The position numbers were made by a program, and so were the translations under genes. Positions 41,480 to 49,200 of a stretch of 64,000 nt of DNA are shown here, one piece after another; position 1 is the stretch's first letter; the number at the start of each line of letters is the position of its first letter. The DNA is from GCA-2794515 sp033763335 (GTDB lineage: Bacteria; Chloroflexota; Anaerolineae; Aggregatilineales; Phototrophicaceae), in contig JANRKU010000161.1 of assembly GCA_033763335.1 (NCBI GenBank), positions 1 to 64,000 of the forward strand. Direction: 5' to 3'. The notes under the pieces were generated by a model. That model saw nothing but the letters and a program-made list of their open reading frames with translations, was not told the origin of the DNA and did not search any database.

Positions 41480-44400
41480 ATGGTTCAGTCGCAAGAAAAG
41501 AAAAAAAATGCCCTACACGACTTGGGGTATAAGATTTTTCTTGACCGTTACGCGCTCAAGGACATGAAGCGCGAAACACTCACCGTGGGCGACCTTGTGA
41601 TTGTGGTGGTCAATTCTGCCACAGGACAACGCGAAGTCGGGCGTATTAAGGCGATGCAATTGCCAACTATCACCATTGAATTGCTGGATGGTGAAGTTGT
41701 CACCCGTGATATTGAGCATGTGGATAAACCTCTCGAAACCGACCCTGCACAAATGATGGATAGAGTGGCTACGGGCATTGCGGCAATCGAAAAAACAGCG
41801 AAAAAACGCCGTGAATGGGCGGATAATTTTCGGTGGTTGTTGGAAGATTGGAAATTTGTCCCCGGTGGGCGTATTTTGACGGCGGCTGGTACAGACCAAG
41901 AACTTACGTTCTATAATTGTATGCCTCCCGAACAAGAGGTTTTGACTGCTGACGGGTATAAACCGATTGGCGATGTTCGTGTAGGCGAATTGGTTGTCAC
42001 TCATAAAAATCGTTTGCGCCCTGTGTTGCATAAATTTGAGCGTGAAACAGAAGAAGAAATTTATACCATCATCGCCAAGAAAATTGGTTATGATGTCTTG
42101 CGTGTGACAGGTGAGCATAAGGTGCATGTCATCCGTTCTGAATGGGTGAATAATGGTAATTTGGTGAATGGTCAAAAGGCTGACTGGATTCCTGCTAATC
42201 AACTTCAAGTAGGCGATTTTGTATCTATTGCCCATAATGGCGAAGTTTGTCCTCCAGACCCCATTTATATTCGTGATTATTTGCCACAATATGACCAAAT
42301 TCTCGAATTAGATGCCGATTTGTGCTATCTCTTTGGTGCTTGGCTTGCGAACGGACATTTGACTACTGATTTATTTACTCAACCTGATACCACTGGTATT
42401 CAATTTGCCTTTAATTTGGAAAATCGGGTTCATGAAGTTGCTAAGAAAGCTGAAAAAGTTTCTAGTATTATCAAAGATAAATTCGGTGTTCGAGTTAGTT
42501 ATCAAAAATCAGTAATGAACTCCGAAAGGGATCTTGAGGCGCGTTTAGAATCACCATCTAAATTACTTGTTGAATTTTTCACCAAATTTTTAGGTGGCAC
42601 TTCTCATGATAAGCATATTCCTAATCAATTGATGCACTTAGATGATAAGTACATCTATGCTCTATTAAACGGATTATTATCTGGTGTAAGTCGCCTAGAG
42701 TGCGAAACATTCATCATCTCATTGCCAAATCGTAGATTGGCGACACAGATTCATCAGATGTTGTTGCGACTGGGTTTCTTATTTGAGATAATATGCGATA
42801 GTGATGGTTTTATTCTGACTGCACCAATAATACAGGAAGCGGTTAATTTCCACTTTGGAATGGCATCTTCCAAACCCGCAATCGAGTCATCTGATGAATA
42901 TTTTGAATATGACGGTCTCCTTTGGGTGCCGATTGAAAGCATCACCACTGAAACCTATCAAGGGATGGTGATGGATATTGAAGTTGAAGAAGACCATTCC
43001 TTTGTTTCTGCGGGATTGGTGGTTTCAAATTGCTACGTAATCCCCTTAGCTGGCGACTCGCGTGGTGGCATCATTCAAACACTTGGCAATATGACCGAAA
43101 TTATGTCACGCGGTGGCGGTGTGGGGATTAACCTCTCGACATTACGCCCACGTCATGCGTATGTGAAGGGTGTGAATGGACGCTCTAGCGGGTCAGTATC
43201 ATGGGGGGCGCTCTATAGCTTCGTCACGGGGTTGATTGAACAGGGCGGGAGTAGAAGAGGCGCGTTGATGCTCATCCTCAACGATTGGCATCCGGATATT
43301 TTCGATTTCATCAATAGCAAGCGTGAAGCGGGCAAAATCACCAATGCCAATATCAGCGTTGGCTTGAGTGACCGTTTTATGGATGCCATGAAAGCCGATG
43401 CCGATTGGGATTTGCAATTCCCAGATACCAGTCACCCCGATTATGACACCCATTGGGACGGCGACCTCGAAAAATGGATTGCCGAAGGGCGCGAAGTCCT
43501 CACCTATAAGACCATCAAAGCGCGTGAATTGTGGAATGCGCTCATCGAAAGTGCATGGGCAAGCGCAGAACCCGGTGTATGGTTCAGAGAACGTAGCAAC
43601 AAGATGTCCAATTCGTGGTATTTTAACCCACTAATTGCGACTAACCCTTGTGTGACTGGTGATACCCGTATTTATACCAATAAGGGTTTGGTCACTGCCC
43701 GCGAATTATTTGATGAAGAAACCGAAATCGAAGTGGCAATTGATGGGCGTTTTGGTTTAGATAGCCATACTGTTCCATCTACCCGTGTTTTTATGACGGG
43801 TACAAAGCCCGTTTTCCGTGTGCAAACCCGTGAAGGCTATTTTGTTCGCGCAACGGCTGACCATCGCTTTATGACTTCGCGTGGATGGGTAGAATTGCGT
43901 CATTTAGAAGAAGGTGACTTGATTCACATTCTCAATCGTAAAGGTGGATTTGGTCAAGAAGGCACACTTGAATTAGGGCGCACATTAGGCTGGTTGGTCG
44001 GTGATGGCACAATCAAAACAGACCGTGCGGTTTTATCTTTCTTTGGGGATGAAAAACAAACCCTCGCACCGATGTTTGCTGGCTATGTGGATGCAATTGC
44101 ACAGCCACTTACTTCTGAAAAAGCACCTCGTGAATATACCGTTGGTGTAATAGATATTCCAGAGCGCGATGAAGCCCGTGTGCAATCTTACCGTTTGCGT
44201 CGTTTGGTCGAGACTTATGGCTTGGTCGAAAATAAGTTGCAAGTGCCAGAAATCGTATTCAAAGGCACAGAGGATATGCAACGGGGCTTCTTGCAAGCCT
44301 TATTCACCGCCGATGGCAGTGTACAACGCGCTAAAGGTATGATGAGCGTGCGTTTGGCATCTAGTCATCATCCATTGCTGGAACAAGTGCAAATGCTCCT

Positions 44401-47400
44401 CACCAATTTTGGTATTGCCAGCAAAATTTATCGCAATCGGCGTGATGCCCAATATCGTGATATGCCAGATGGTAAGGGTGGTAGTAAACCTTATCTCACA
44501 CAAGCACAACATGAATTGGTCATCAGTAAACAAAATGTGCAAGTGTTTGCAGACGAAATTAACTTTATTTTGTCACGCAAACAAGACACCCTTGCCAGTT
44601 ATTTGGGTGATTACACAAAGGGTTTACGCCGTGAATCATTTTATGCCCGTGTAGAAAGTATTACTTCTGATGGGATTGAAGATGTGTTTGATTTGACAGA
44701 ACCACAGACACATTCGCTTATTTGTAATAGCCTTGTTACACACAACTGCGGCGAACAACCGCTTTCTGCTTTTTCTGTATGTAACTTGGGCGCAATAAAT
44801 CTCGCAATATTCTATGACGAGCAAAAACATGATGTGGCATGGGATGATTTAGCCCGTACTGTATCCTATGCAACCCGCTTTTTGGATAACGTCATTGATA
44901 CTACACCCTATTTCTTTGAAGAAAATCGCAAAGTGCAGATGTCAGAACGGCGTGTTGGTCTTGGTACGATGGGCGTGGCGGAATTGATGCTGAAATTGCA
45001 TATCCGCTATGGCAGTGATGAATCGGTGGAATTTATTGACAAACTCTATAAATTCATGGCAGTTCATGCTTATAAGACTAGCAGTGCCATCGCCAAAGAA
45101 AAAGGCTCATTCCCGCAATTTGATGCCGAAAAATATTTGCAAAGTGGTTTCATGCAACAAATGCCAGATGATGTGCGGAAACAGATTGTTGCAGATGGTA
45201 TTCGCAACGTTACCCTTCTCACACAAGCCCCAACTGGATGTGTTGCCCCAGATACACTTGTTAGCACATCAACAGGTTTGCAACCAATTATCGAATTAGG
45301 CGATCCGAACGGCGCACAATGGCAACCACTTAATCGTGCTGTTCATACTGATGTTGGTTTGCGCGATGCTTCTCAATTCTATGTAAATGGGACACAACCT
45401 GTCAAAAAAATAACTACAGGGCGCGGATTTAGTATCACAGCTACCCATAATCATCGGATTCGCGTTATAGATGAATGTGGTAAATATGTGTGGCGACGCA
45501 TGGATGAATTGCGAGTCGGTGATACTACTGTTTTGAAGAAAAATACATTGGGTGATGGGGAATATATTGCACTTACCCCTGTAGAGCAAGGCAATCGTTC
45601 CATGAGCCAATTGCCCACCCACATGACCCCCGAATTTGCCGAATTACTCGGTTTATATATGGGTGATGGATATACCAAAGCACGCGGTGGTTTGCATATT
45701 GTGGTCGCCAAACAAGACCCCGATTTACTAGAACATGTCAAGATGCGTCTACAATCTGTTTGGGGAGAGCGTGCCGTTCCTATTGAAGACCGCACAGGAT
45801 GTTGGGTAGCCAATTTGACAGGGTACTACATTGGTCGTTTCTTTGAAGCTAATAGCATGAAAAAGCCTGCTGGTAATCATGGTGAGGGCGCGGCTGGTGC
45901 ATTTATTCCCAGTAAAGTATTGGCGGCTGGACGGGAATCGGTGAAAGCCTTCTTGCGTGGGTTATTTGAAGCCGATGGCAGTATACATCGTGGCACAATC
46001 ACTCTGGTTTCTACATCAGAAGTGTTGGTGAAACAAGTACAAGTCGCTTTGCTTGGATTGGGGATTATTGCCACCCTTCGCCAAATGCCCAAACAAGATG
46101 ACCGCTATGGAGACCGTATTTTACATGAATTACGCCTTCTAAATCGGCGCGAATGTGAAAAATTTGCCCAAGAGGTAAATTTTATCAGCCAACGCAAACG
46201 CGCTAAAGCCCAAGAATTAGGTACAATTTCCGATAGAGGGGATAACATCGCAGTTCCTGAATTATTGCAGTCCTTCTATGCACAATCGCAAGGTTTAGCA
46301 GGTACTGTGCGCCAAGAGATTCGCGGATTAGTTAGTAATGGCGCGTTGACCCAACAAAGCGTAAAGCGACTTGTTCAGGATTATCCTGTGTTAGCACAAA
46401 CACCACTCGCACAATTGGTTTCTATGGATGTTTATTTAGATACCATTTTGACAATTGAAGATGGTATTTCTGCCACCTATGACCTATCTGTGCCAGATAA
46501 CCACACCTATATCGCTAATGGCTTTGTTTCGCATAATACGACAGGAACCATGGTAAATACCAGCACAGGTATTGAACCATTCTTCTCGTGGGTGTATTAC
46601 CGCAAGAGCCGTTTGGGATTGCACGAGGAAAAAGTGCCTATCGTCAAAGAATGGTACGATGAACACCCTAATGAGACTAAATTGCCCGACTATTTCATCA
46701 CAGCGATGGATTTAGCCCCTATGGAGCATGTGAAGGTGCAGGGTGCGTTCCAACGCTGGATTGATAGTGCCATCAGCAAAACGGCAAATCTGCCCAATAA
46801 TTACACGGTAGAGCAAACCGCCGAGTTATACGAATATATGTATTCACTCGGATGCAAGGGCGGTACGGTGTATCGGGATGGTAGCCGTGACGAGCAAGTT
46901 CTCATGCTCAAAGGCGATGAACGTGCCGAAAAAGAGAACGATGCAAAATCCAAAAAAGAAGAAAAAGTGGAGCAAGTCGCCACACCACATCGCGTTTATC
47001 CACGTCCAAAGAGATTGCATGGCGTGACGGTGAATTGTCAAACACCGTTTGGCACAGCGTATGTCACCATGAACAGCGATGAGCAAGGCTATCCATTTGA
47101 GGTATTTATCACTGCCCCCGGTAAGGCTGGGAGCGATTTGCAAGCCGATGCAGAAGGTTTGGGGCGCATGATTTCGCTCTCACTCCGCACCACCGAGCCA
47201 CATAACCGCCGTGAGATGTTGCGCCTCATCATTGACCAATTGCGTGATATTGGCGGGTCTCGCTCAGTCGGATTTGGCATGGAACGGGTGACATCGTTGC
47301 CCGATGCCGTTGCGCGTGCGATGGAAGATACCTATTTCCCAAAAACAGAAGCCTTGCAATTACAAATCCCCATGATGGATATTCCCGTCACAAAACAAGT

Positions 47401-47581
47401 GACAGAGAAAAAATCCACCAATGGCAATGGTAACGGCAACGGTCATAATCATGACCATGAGGAAGAATTACTCACAGCCGATTACTCTGGCGCAGATTTA
47501 TGCCCATCGTGTGGCACCATCTCACTTATCCGTGCAGAGGGGTGTCGGCGGTGCTTAACCTGTGGCTATACCGAATGCTAA
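41480..47581 (+). CDS. nrdJ: B12-dependent (class II) ribonucleotide reductase with three inteins
   Basis: 2033 codons. Exteins are residues 1-146, 518-723, 1090-1253 and 1687-2033, joining to 863 aa, normal for NrdJ. After splicing the junctions read FYN-CYVIPL, ATNP-CGEQPL and APTG-TTGTMV. N-x-C-x-E (NPCGE) holds the thiyl-radical Cys; the Cys in NCYVI and in FSVCNLGAINL are the redox pair of class II enzymes; PTGTTGT is the substrate-phosphate loop. The C-terminal part has a TSCPD domain (TVNCQTPFGTAYVTMN ... RSVGFGMERV) and a zinc ribbon (CPSCG...CRRCLTCGYTEC). It reduces ribonucleotides using adenosylcobalamin. A GNGNGNGH-rich linker precedes the zinc ribbon. It is preceded by a 445-bp gap and followed by a terminator. 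Confidence 0.97.
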   Translation: MVQSQEKKKNALHDLGYKIFLDRYALKDMKRETLTVGDLVIVVVNSATGQREVGRIKAMQLPTITIELLDGEVVTRDIEHVDKPLETDPAQMMDRVATGIAAIEKTAKKRREWADNFRWLLEDWKFVPGGRILTAAGTDQELTFYNCMPPEQEVLTADGYKPIGDVRVGELVVTHKNRLRPVLHKFERETEEEIYTIIAKKIGYDVLRVTGEHKVHVIRSEWVNNGNLVNGQKADWIPANQLQVGDFVSIAHNGEVCPPDPIYIRDYLPQYDQILELDADLCYLFGAWLANGHLTTDLFTQPDTTGIQFAFNLENRVHEVAKKAEKVSSIIKDKFGVRVSYQKSVMNSERDLEARLESPSKLLVEFFTKFLGGTSHDKHIPNQLMHLDDKYIYALLNGLLSGVSRLECETFIISLPNRRLATQIHQMLLRLGFLFEIICDSDGFILTAPIIQEAVNFHFGMASSKPAIESSDEYFEYDGLLWVPIESITTETYQGMVMDIEVEEDHSFVSAGLVVSNCYVIPLAGDSRGGIIQTLGNMTEIMSRGGGVGINLSTLRPRHAYVKGVNGRSSGSVSWGALYSFVTGLIEQGGSRRGALMLILNDWHPDIFDFINSKREAGKITNANISVGLSDRFMDAMKADADWDLQFPDTSHPDYDTHWDGDLEKWIAEGREVLTYKTIKARELWNALIESAWASAEPGVWFRERSNKMSNSWYFNPLIATNPCVTGDTRIYTNKGLVTARELFDEETEIEVAIDGRFGLDSHTVPSTRVFMTGTKPVFRVQTREGYFVRATADHRFMTSRGWVELRHLEEGDLIHILNRKGGFGQEGTLELGRTLGWLVGDGTIKTDRAVLSFFGDEKQTLAPMFAGYVDAIAQPLTSEKAPREYTVGVIDIPERDEARVQSYRLRRLVETYGLVENKLQVPEIVFKGTEDMQRGFLQALFTADGSVQRAKGMMSVRLASSHHPLLEQVQMLLTNFGIASKIYRNRRDAQYRDMPDGKGGSKPYLTQAQHELVISKQNVQVFADEINFILSRKQDTLASYLGDYTKGLRRESFYARVESITSDGIEDVFDLTEPQTHSLICNSLVTHNCGEQPLSAFSVCNLGAINLAIFYDEQKHDVAWDDLARTVSYATRFLDNVIDTTPYFFEENRKVQMSERRVGLGTMGVAELMLKLHIRYGSDESVEFIDKLYKFMAVHAYKTSSAIAKEKGSFPQFDAEKYLQSGFMQQMPDDVRKQIVADGIRNVTLLTQAPTGCVAPDTLVSTSTGLQPIIELGDPNGAQWQPLNRAVHTDVGLRDASQFYVNGTQPVKKITTGRGFSITATHNHRIRVIDECGKYVWRRMDELRVGDTTVLKKNTLGDGEYIALTPVEQGNRSMSQLPTHMTPEFAELLGLYMGDGYTKARGGLHIVVAKQDPDLLEHVKMRLQSVWGERAVPIEDRTGCWVANLTGYYIGRFFEANSMKKPAGNHGEGAAGAFIPSKVLAAGRESVKAFLRGLFEADGSIHRGTITLVSTSEVLVKQVQVALLGLGIIATLRQMPKQDDRYGDRILHELRLLNRRECEKFAQEVNFISQRKRAKAQELGTISDRGDNIAVPELLQSFYAQSQGLAGTVRQEIRGLVSNGALTQQSVKRLVQDYPVLAQTPLAQLVSMDVYLDTILTIEDGISATYDLSVPDNHTYIANGFVSHNTTGTMVNTSTGIEPFFSWVYYRKSRLGLHEEKVPIVKEWYDEHPNETKLPDYFITAMDLAPMEHVKVQGAFQRWIDSAISKTANLPNNYTVEQTAELYEYMYSLGCKGGTVYRDGSRDEQVLMLKGDERAEKENDAKSKKEEKVEQVATPHRVYPRPKRLHGVTVNCQTPFGTAYVTMNSDEQGYPFEVFITAPGKAGSDLQADAEGLGRMISLSLRTTEPHNRREMLRLIIDQLRDIGGSRSVGFGMERVTSLPDAVARAMEDTYFPKTEALQLQIPMMDIPVTKQVTEKKSTNGNGNGNGHNHDHEEELLTADYSGADLCPSCGTISLIRAEGCRRCLTCGYTEC
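41918..43030 (+). other. Intein 1 of NrdJ (371 aa, endonuclease decayed)
   Basis: It starts with C147 (CMPPEQEVLTADGYKPIGDV, block A), has block B VTGEHKVHVI and ends with block F/G VEEDHSFVSAGLVVSN before Cys+1. The endonuclease region is present but its two dodecapeptide motifs are degenerate: GAWLANGHL (Asn291 where Asp is expected) and NGLLSGVSRL (the acidic position replaced by Val). The penultimate residue is Ser instead of the usual His. Splicing could still work; cleavage of DNA probably does not. Confidence 0.92.
43649..44746 (+). other. Intein 2 of NrdJ (366 aa, LAGLIDADG endonuclease intact)
   Basis: It starts with C724 (CVTGDTRIYTNKGLVTAREL), has block B ATADHRFMT (T-x-x-H type) and ends with QTHSLICNSLVTHN before Cys+1, the canonical His-Asn end. 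Two intact dodecapeptides, RTLGWLVGDGTI and LQALFTADGSV, carry the catalytic Asp residues of a DOD homing endonuclease. The Cys+1 is the enzyme's thiyl-radical Cys in NPCGE. Confidence 0.95.
45239..46537 (+). other. Intein 3 of NrdJ (433 aa, LAGLIDADG endonuclease intact)
   Basis: It starts with C1254 (CVAPDTLVSTSTGLQPI), has block B ITATHNHRIRV and ends with VPDNHTYIANGFVSHN before Thr+1. The intact endonuclease motifs are LLGLYMGDGYT and LRGLFEADGSI. An extra ~75-residue helical segment between endonuclease and splicing block F makes it the longest of the three. Insertion is at the PTG/TTGT phosphate-binding loop, a site used by other ribonucleotide reductase inteins. Confidence 0.95.
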
Positions 47582-47605
47582 TTCGGTCATAGCAATTATC
47601 TTGGT

Positions 47606-47634
47606 GTATGGGCATACCGCAATCATGCCCATAC
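47606..47634. repeat. Inverted repeat after nrdJ (GTATGGGCAT / ATGCCCATAC)
   Basis: Perfect 10-bp arms with a 9-nt loop immediately upstream of the nrdJ terminator. It resembles the G3C...GC3 palindrome family in design. Confidence 0.6.
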
Positions 47635-47642
47635 GATTACCC

Positions 47643-47667
47643 AACGGGGCAGAAATGCCCCGTTTTT
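47643..47667 (+). terminator. Rho-independent terminator of nrdJ
   Basis: AACGGGGCA and TGCCCCGTT form a perfect 9-bp stem closed by a GAAA tetraloop, followed by TTT and TTGTTG. A textbook terminator. Confidence 0.9.
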
Positions 47668-47723
47668 GTTGTTTATGGTCATGATATAATGGATGTTTAT
47701 CTTTGTAGAAAGGCAAAATCCCC

Positions 47724-48362
47724 ATGAATGATAAAAATGATATGGACGATTTTTTCATGGATGATAGTGGGTATTGGCAAGCACCCGACTTTATTTTGAC
47801 CGATATTATCACAACGATGGTCAATATGATGGAAATGCCCATTGGCATCACCATTTTTATGAAAGGCATGATTTTAAGTGGCTCATTGGTGAGTGAACGC
47901 CAATATCTGGGTAGCTTGAGCGCCGTTTTTCAATCTTTGGCACGCGCCAGCTTTGATAGCGAAGATGATACCGAGATTGAAGAAGAAATTGCGCGTCTAT
48001 TCGATTTTACCAAACTCACAGAAAATGATTATAGCCTCACTGATGACGATGAGGATGATGAACCCGCATTGGAGCTAGAAGAAGATGAGAGCTTAGATGC
48101 GTTTGAAGATGACGAAGATGATGAAGATTTGATTGATTTTGACGAATTGTATAAGATGAAAAAATCATCGGTTGTGCCTGTGCGCTTTATGCACCTCAAA
48201 GACGTGATGGTACTCTATCCAGGGGCATCTATCGGATTTCGGCAAAGTATTTTGCCCATCGTGCGGATTCGGATTCACTCGATAGACGGCTGGATTTTGG
48301 GGCAGGCGTTGGATGCCAGCGACCTTGATGGGGATGATACCCCGCGCCCAATGGTGCATTAA
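47724..48362 (+). CDS. Small acidic protein of unknown function
   Basis: 212 aa. The N-terminus is Asp/Met-rich; residues about 30-75 (MPIGITIFMKGMILSGSLVSERQYLGSL) resemble the core of GvpU-like proteins by pattern only. Residues about 95-150 are strongly acidic (runs of D and E, such as DDDEDDEPALELEEDES). The C-terminal part is beta-like (VPVRFMHLKDVMVLYPG, ILPIVRIRIHSIDGWILGQA). No gas-vesicle genes are near. Its stop directly touches the next start, so both are one operon. Function unknown. Confidence 0.75.
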   Translation: MNDKNDMDDFFMDDSGYWQAPDFILTDIITTMVNMMEMPIGITIFMKGMILSGSLVSERQYLGSLSAVFQSLARASFDSEDDTEIEEEIARLFDFTKLTENDYSLTDDDEDDEPALELEEDESLDAFEDDEDDEDLIDFDELYKMKKSSVVPVRFMHLKDVMVLYPGASIGFRQSILPIVRIRIHSIDGWILGQALDASDLDGDDTPRPMVH

Positions 48363-49007
48363 ATGAAAAAATTTTTCTCACGGAAGTGGGTGAAACGCAT
48401 AATACTCTTTTTAGGGATTAGTATCGGGATATGGGTCGCTGTCGTCATTATTTTGGCGATTCATGTCTTTCGTTATGGGGATGAATTCACCGCCGAGCCA
48501 TCAGATGTGATTATCGTGTTGGGGTCTGGTTTGCGCCGTGATGGTCGGGCGGGGGATGCCCTTTGGCGACGGTCACTTTGGGCGGCGGAGGTGTATGGTC
48601 AAGGCTACGCCGATGCCATCATCTGTACAGGTGGCATTGGGCGTGGACAAACCCGTAGCGAATCGGATGTTTGCCGTGAGCTTCTCATTGAGGAGGGTGT
48701 TCCCCCAGAAGCCATTTTCATTGAGCAAAAGAGCCATAGCACCGAAGAAAATGCCCTCTATGCTCAAGAAATTATGACGGAAAAAGGGTGGACAAGCGCC
48801 ATTTTGGTCACAGATAGTTTTCACATGCTCCGCGCGAGTTGGATTTTTGAACTTGAGGGAATTACGCATACCCACGCTCCTGTCCCGCGTGATAGAGTGG
48901 CACGGCGCTTTTTTATCCAACATTTTGCGCGAGAATTGATAGCCATCCATTGGCAAGCATTTAAGACCTTTTTCAATATCCCTGTAACCAACATCGTATT
49001 CAGTTGA
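48363..49007 (+). CDS. DUF218 (YdcF/SanA-like) membrane-anchored protein
   Basis: 214 aa. There is an N-terminal membrane anchor (about 13-36, IILFLGISIGIWVAVVIILAI), then the DUF218 domain: DVIIVLGSGLRRDGRAGDAL, IICTGGIGRGQTRSESD, IEQKSHSTEENALYA and ILVTDSFHMLRA. The family includes SanA (vancomycin-barrier) and YdcF (SAM-binding); it is linked to envelope maintenance. Most of the protein likely faces outside. Starts right after the stop of the acidic protein gene. Confidence 0.88.
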   Translation: MKKFFSRKWVKRIILFLGISIGIWVAVVIILAIHVFRYGDEFTAEPSDVIIVLGSGLRRDGRAGDALWRRSLWAAEVYGQGYADAIICTGGIGRGQTRSESDVCRELLIEEGVPPEAIFIEQKSHSTEENALYAQEIMTEKGWTSAILVTDSFHMLRASWIFELEGITHTHAPVPRDRVARRFFIQHFARELIAIHWQAFKTFFNIPVTNIVFS

Positions 49008-49013
49008 GCCATG

Positions 49014-49047
49014 CACGACACAATATAACGATACGTATTGTGTCGTG
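49014..49047. terminator. Long hairpin after the DUF218 gene
   Basis: CACGACACAATA and TATTGTGTCGTG make a perfect 12-bp stem with a 10-nt loop. No T-run follows on either strand, so it may be a terminator of weak type or another dispersed palindrome. Confidence 0.5.
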
Positions 49048-49130
49048 TAACGTGCTGTAATAAGAGATGCCTCGCATGTTTTTTCTTCCCATAGACCAAT
49101 CGTAGGGCAAGCATATACCCAAGCGCATTT

Positions 49131-49157
49131 TTTACGTTTTTTGCTTAGGCGTATAAT
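49131..49157 (+). promoter_or_regulatory. Possible promoter of the macroglobulin-like gene
   Basis: A perfect TATAAT at 49152-49157, 43 bp before the ATG, with TTTACG at 49131-49136 (15-bp spacer) as a weak -35 box. AAAGAGGGAGAAAAC is the ribosome-binding site. Confidence 0.45.
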
Positions 49158-49200
49158 GGTAATAACGCATCTTCATTCATCATGAAAGAGGGAGAAAACA

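Noticed and set aside
41513..42298. 261-codon minus-strand ORF inside nrdJ
   Set aside because: Opposite to the NrdJ extein and intein 1, both with clear family motifs; the antisense product has no recognisable feature or ribosome-binding site.
41480..47581. Interpretation of the 2033-codon frame as a fusion of several enzymes
   Set aside because: The additional segments carry intein blocks A, B, F and G, and clean removal restores an 863-aa NrdJ.
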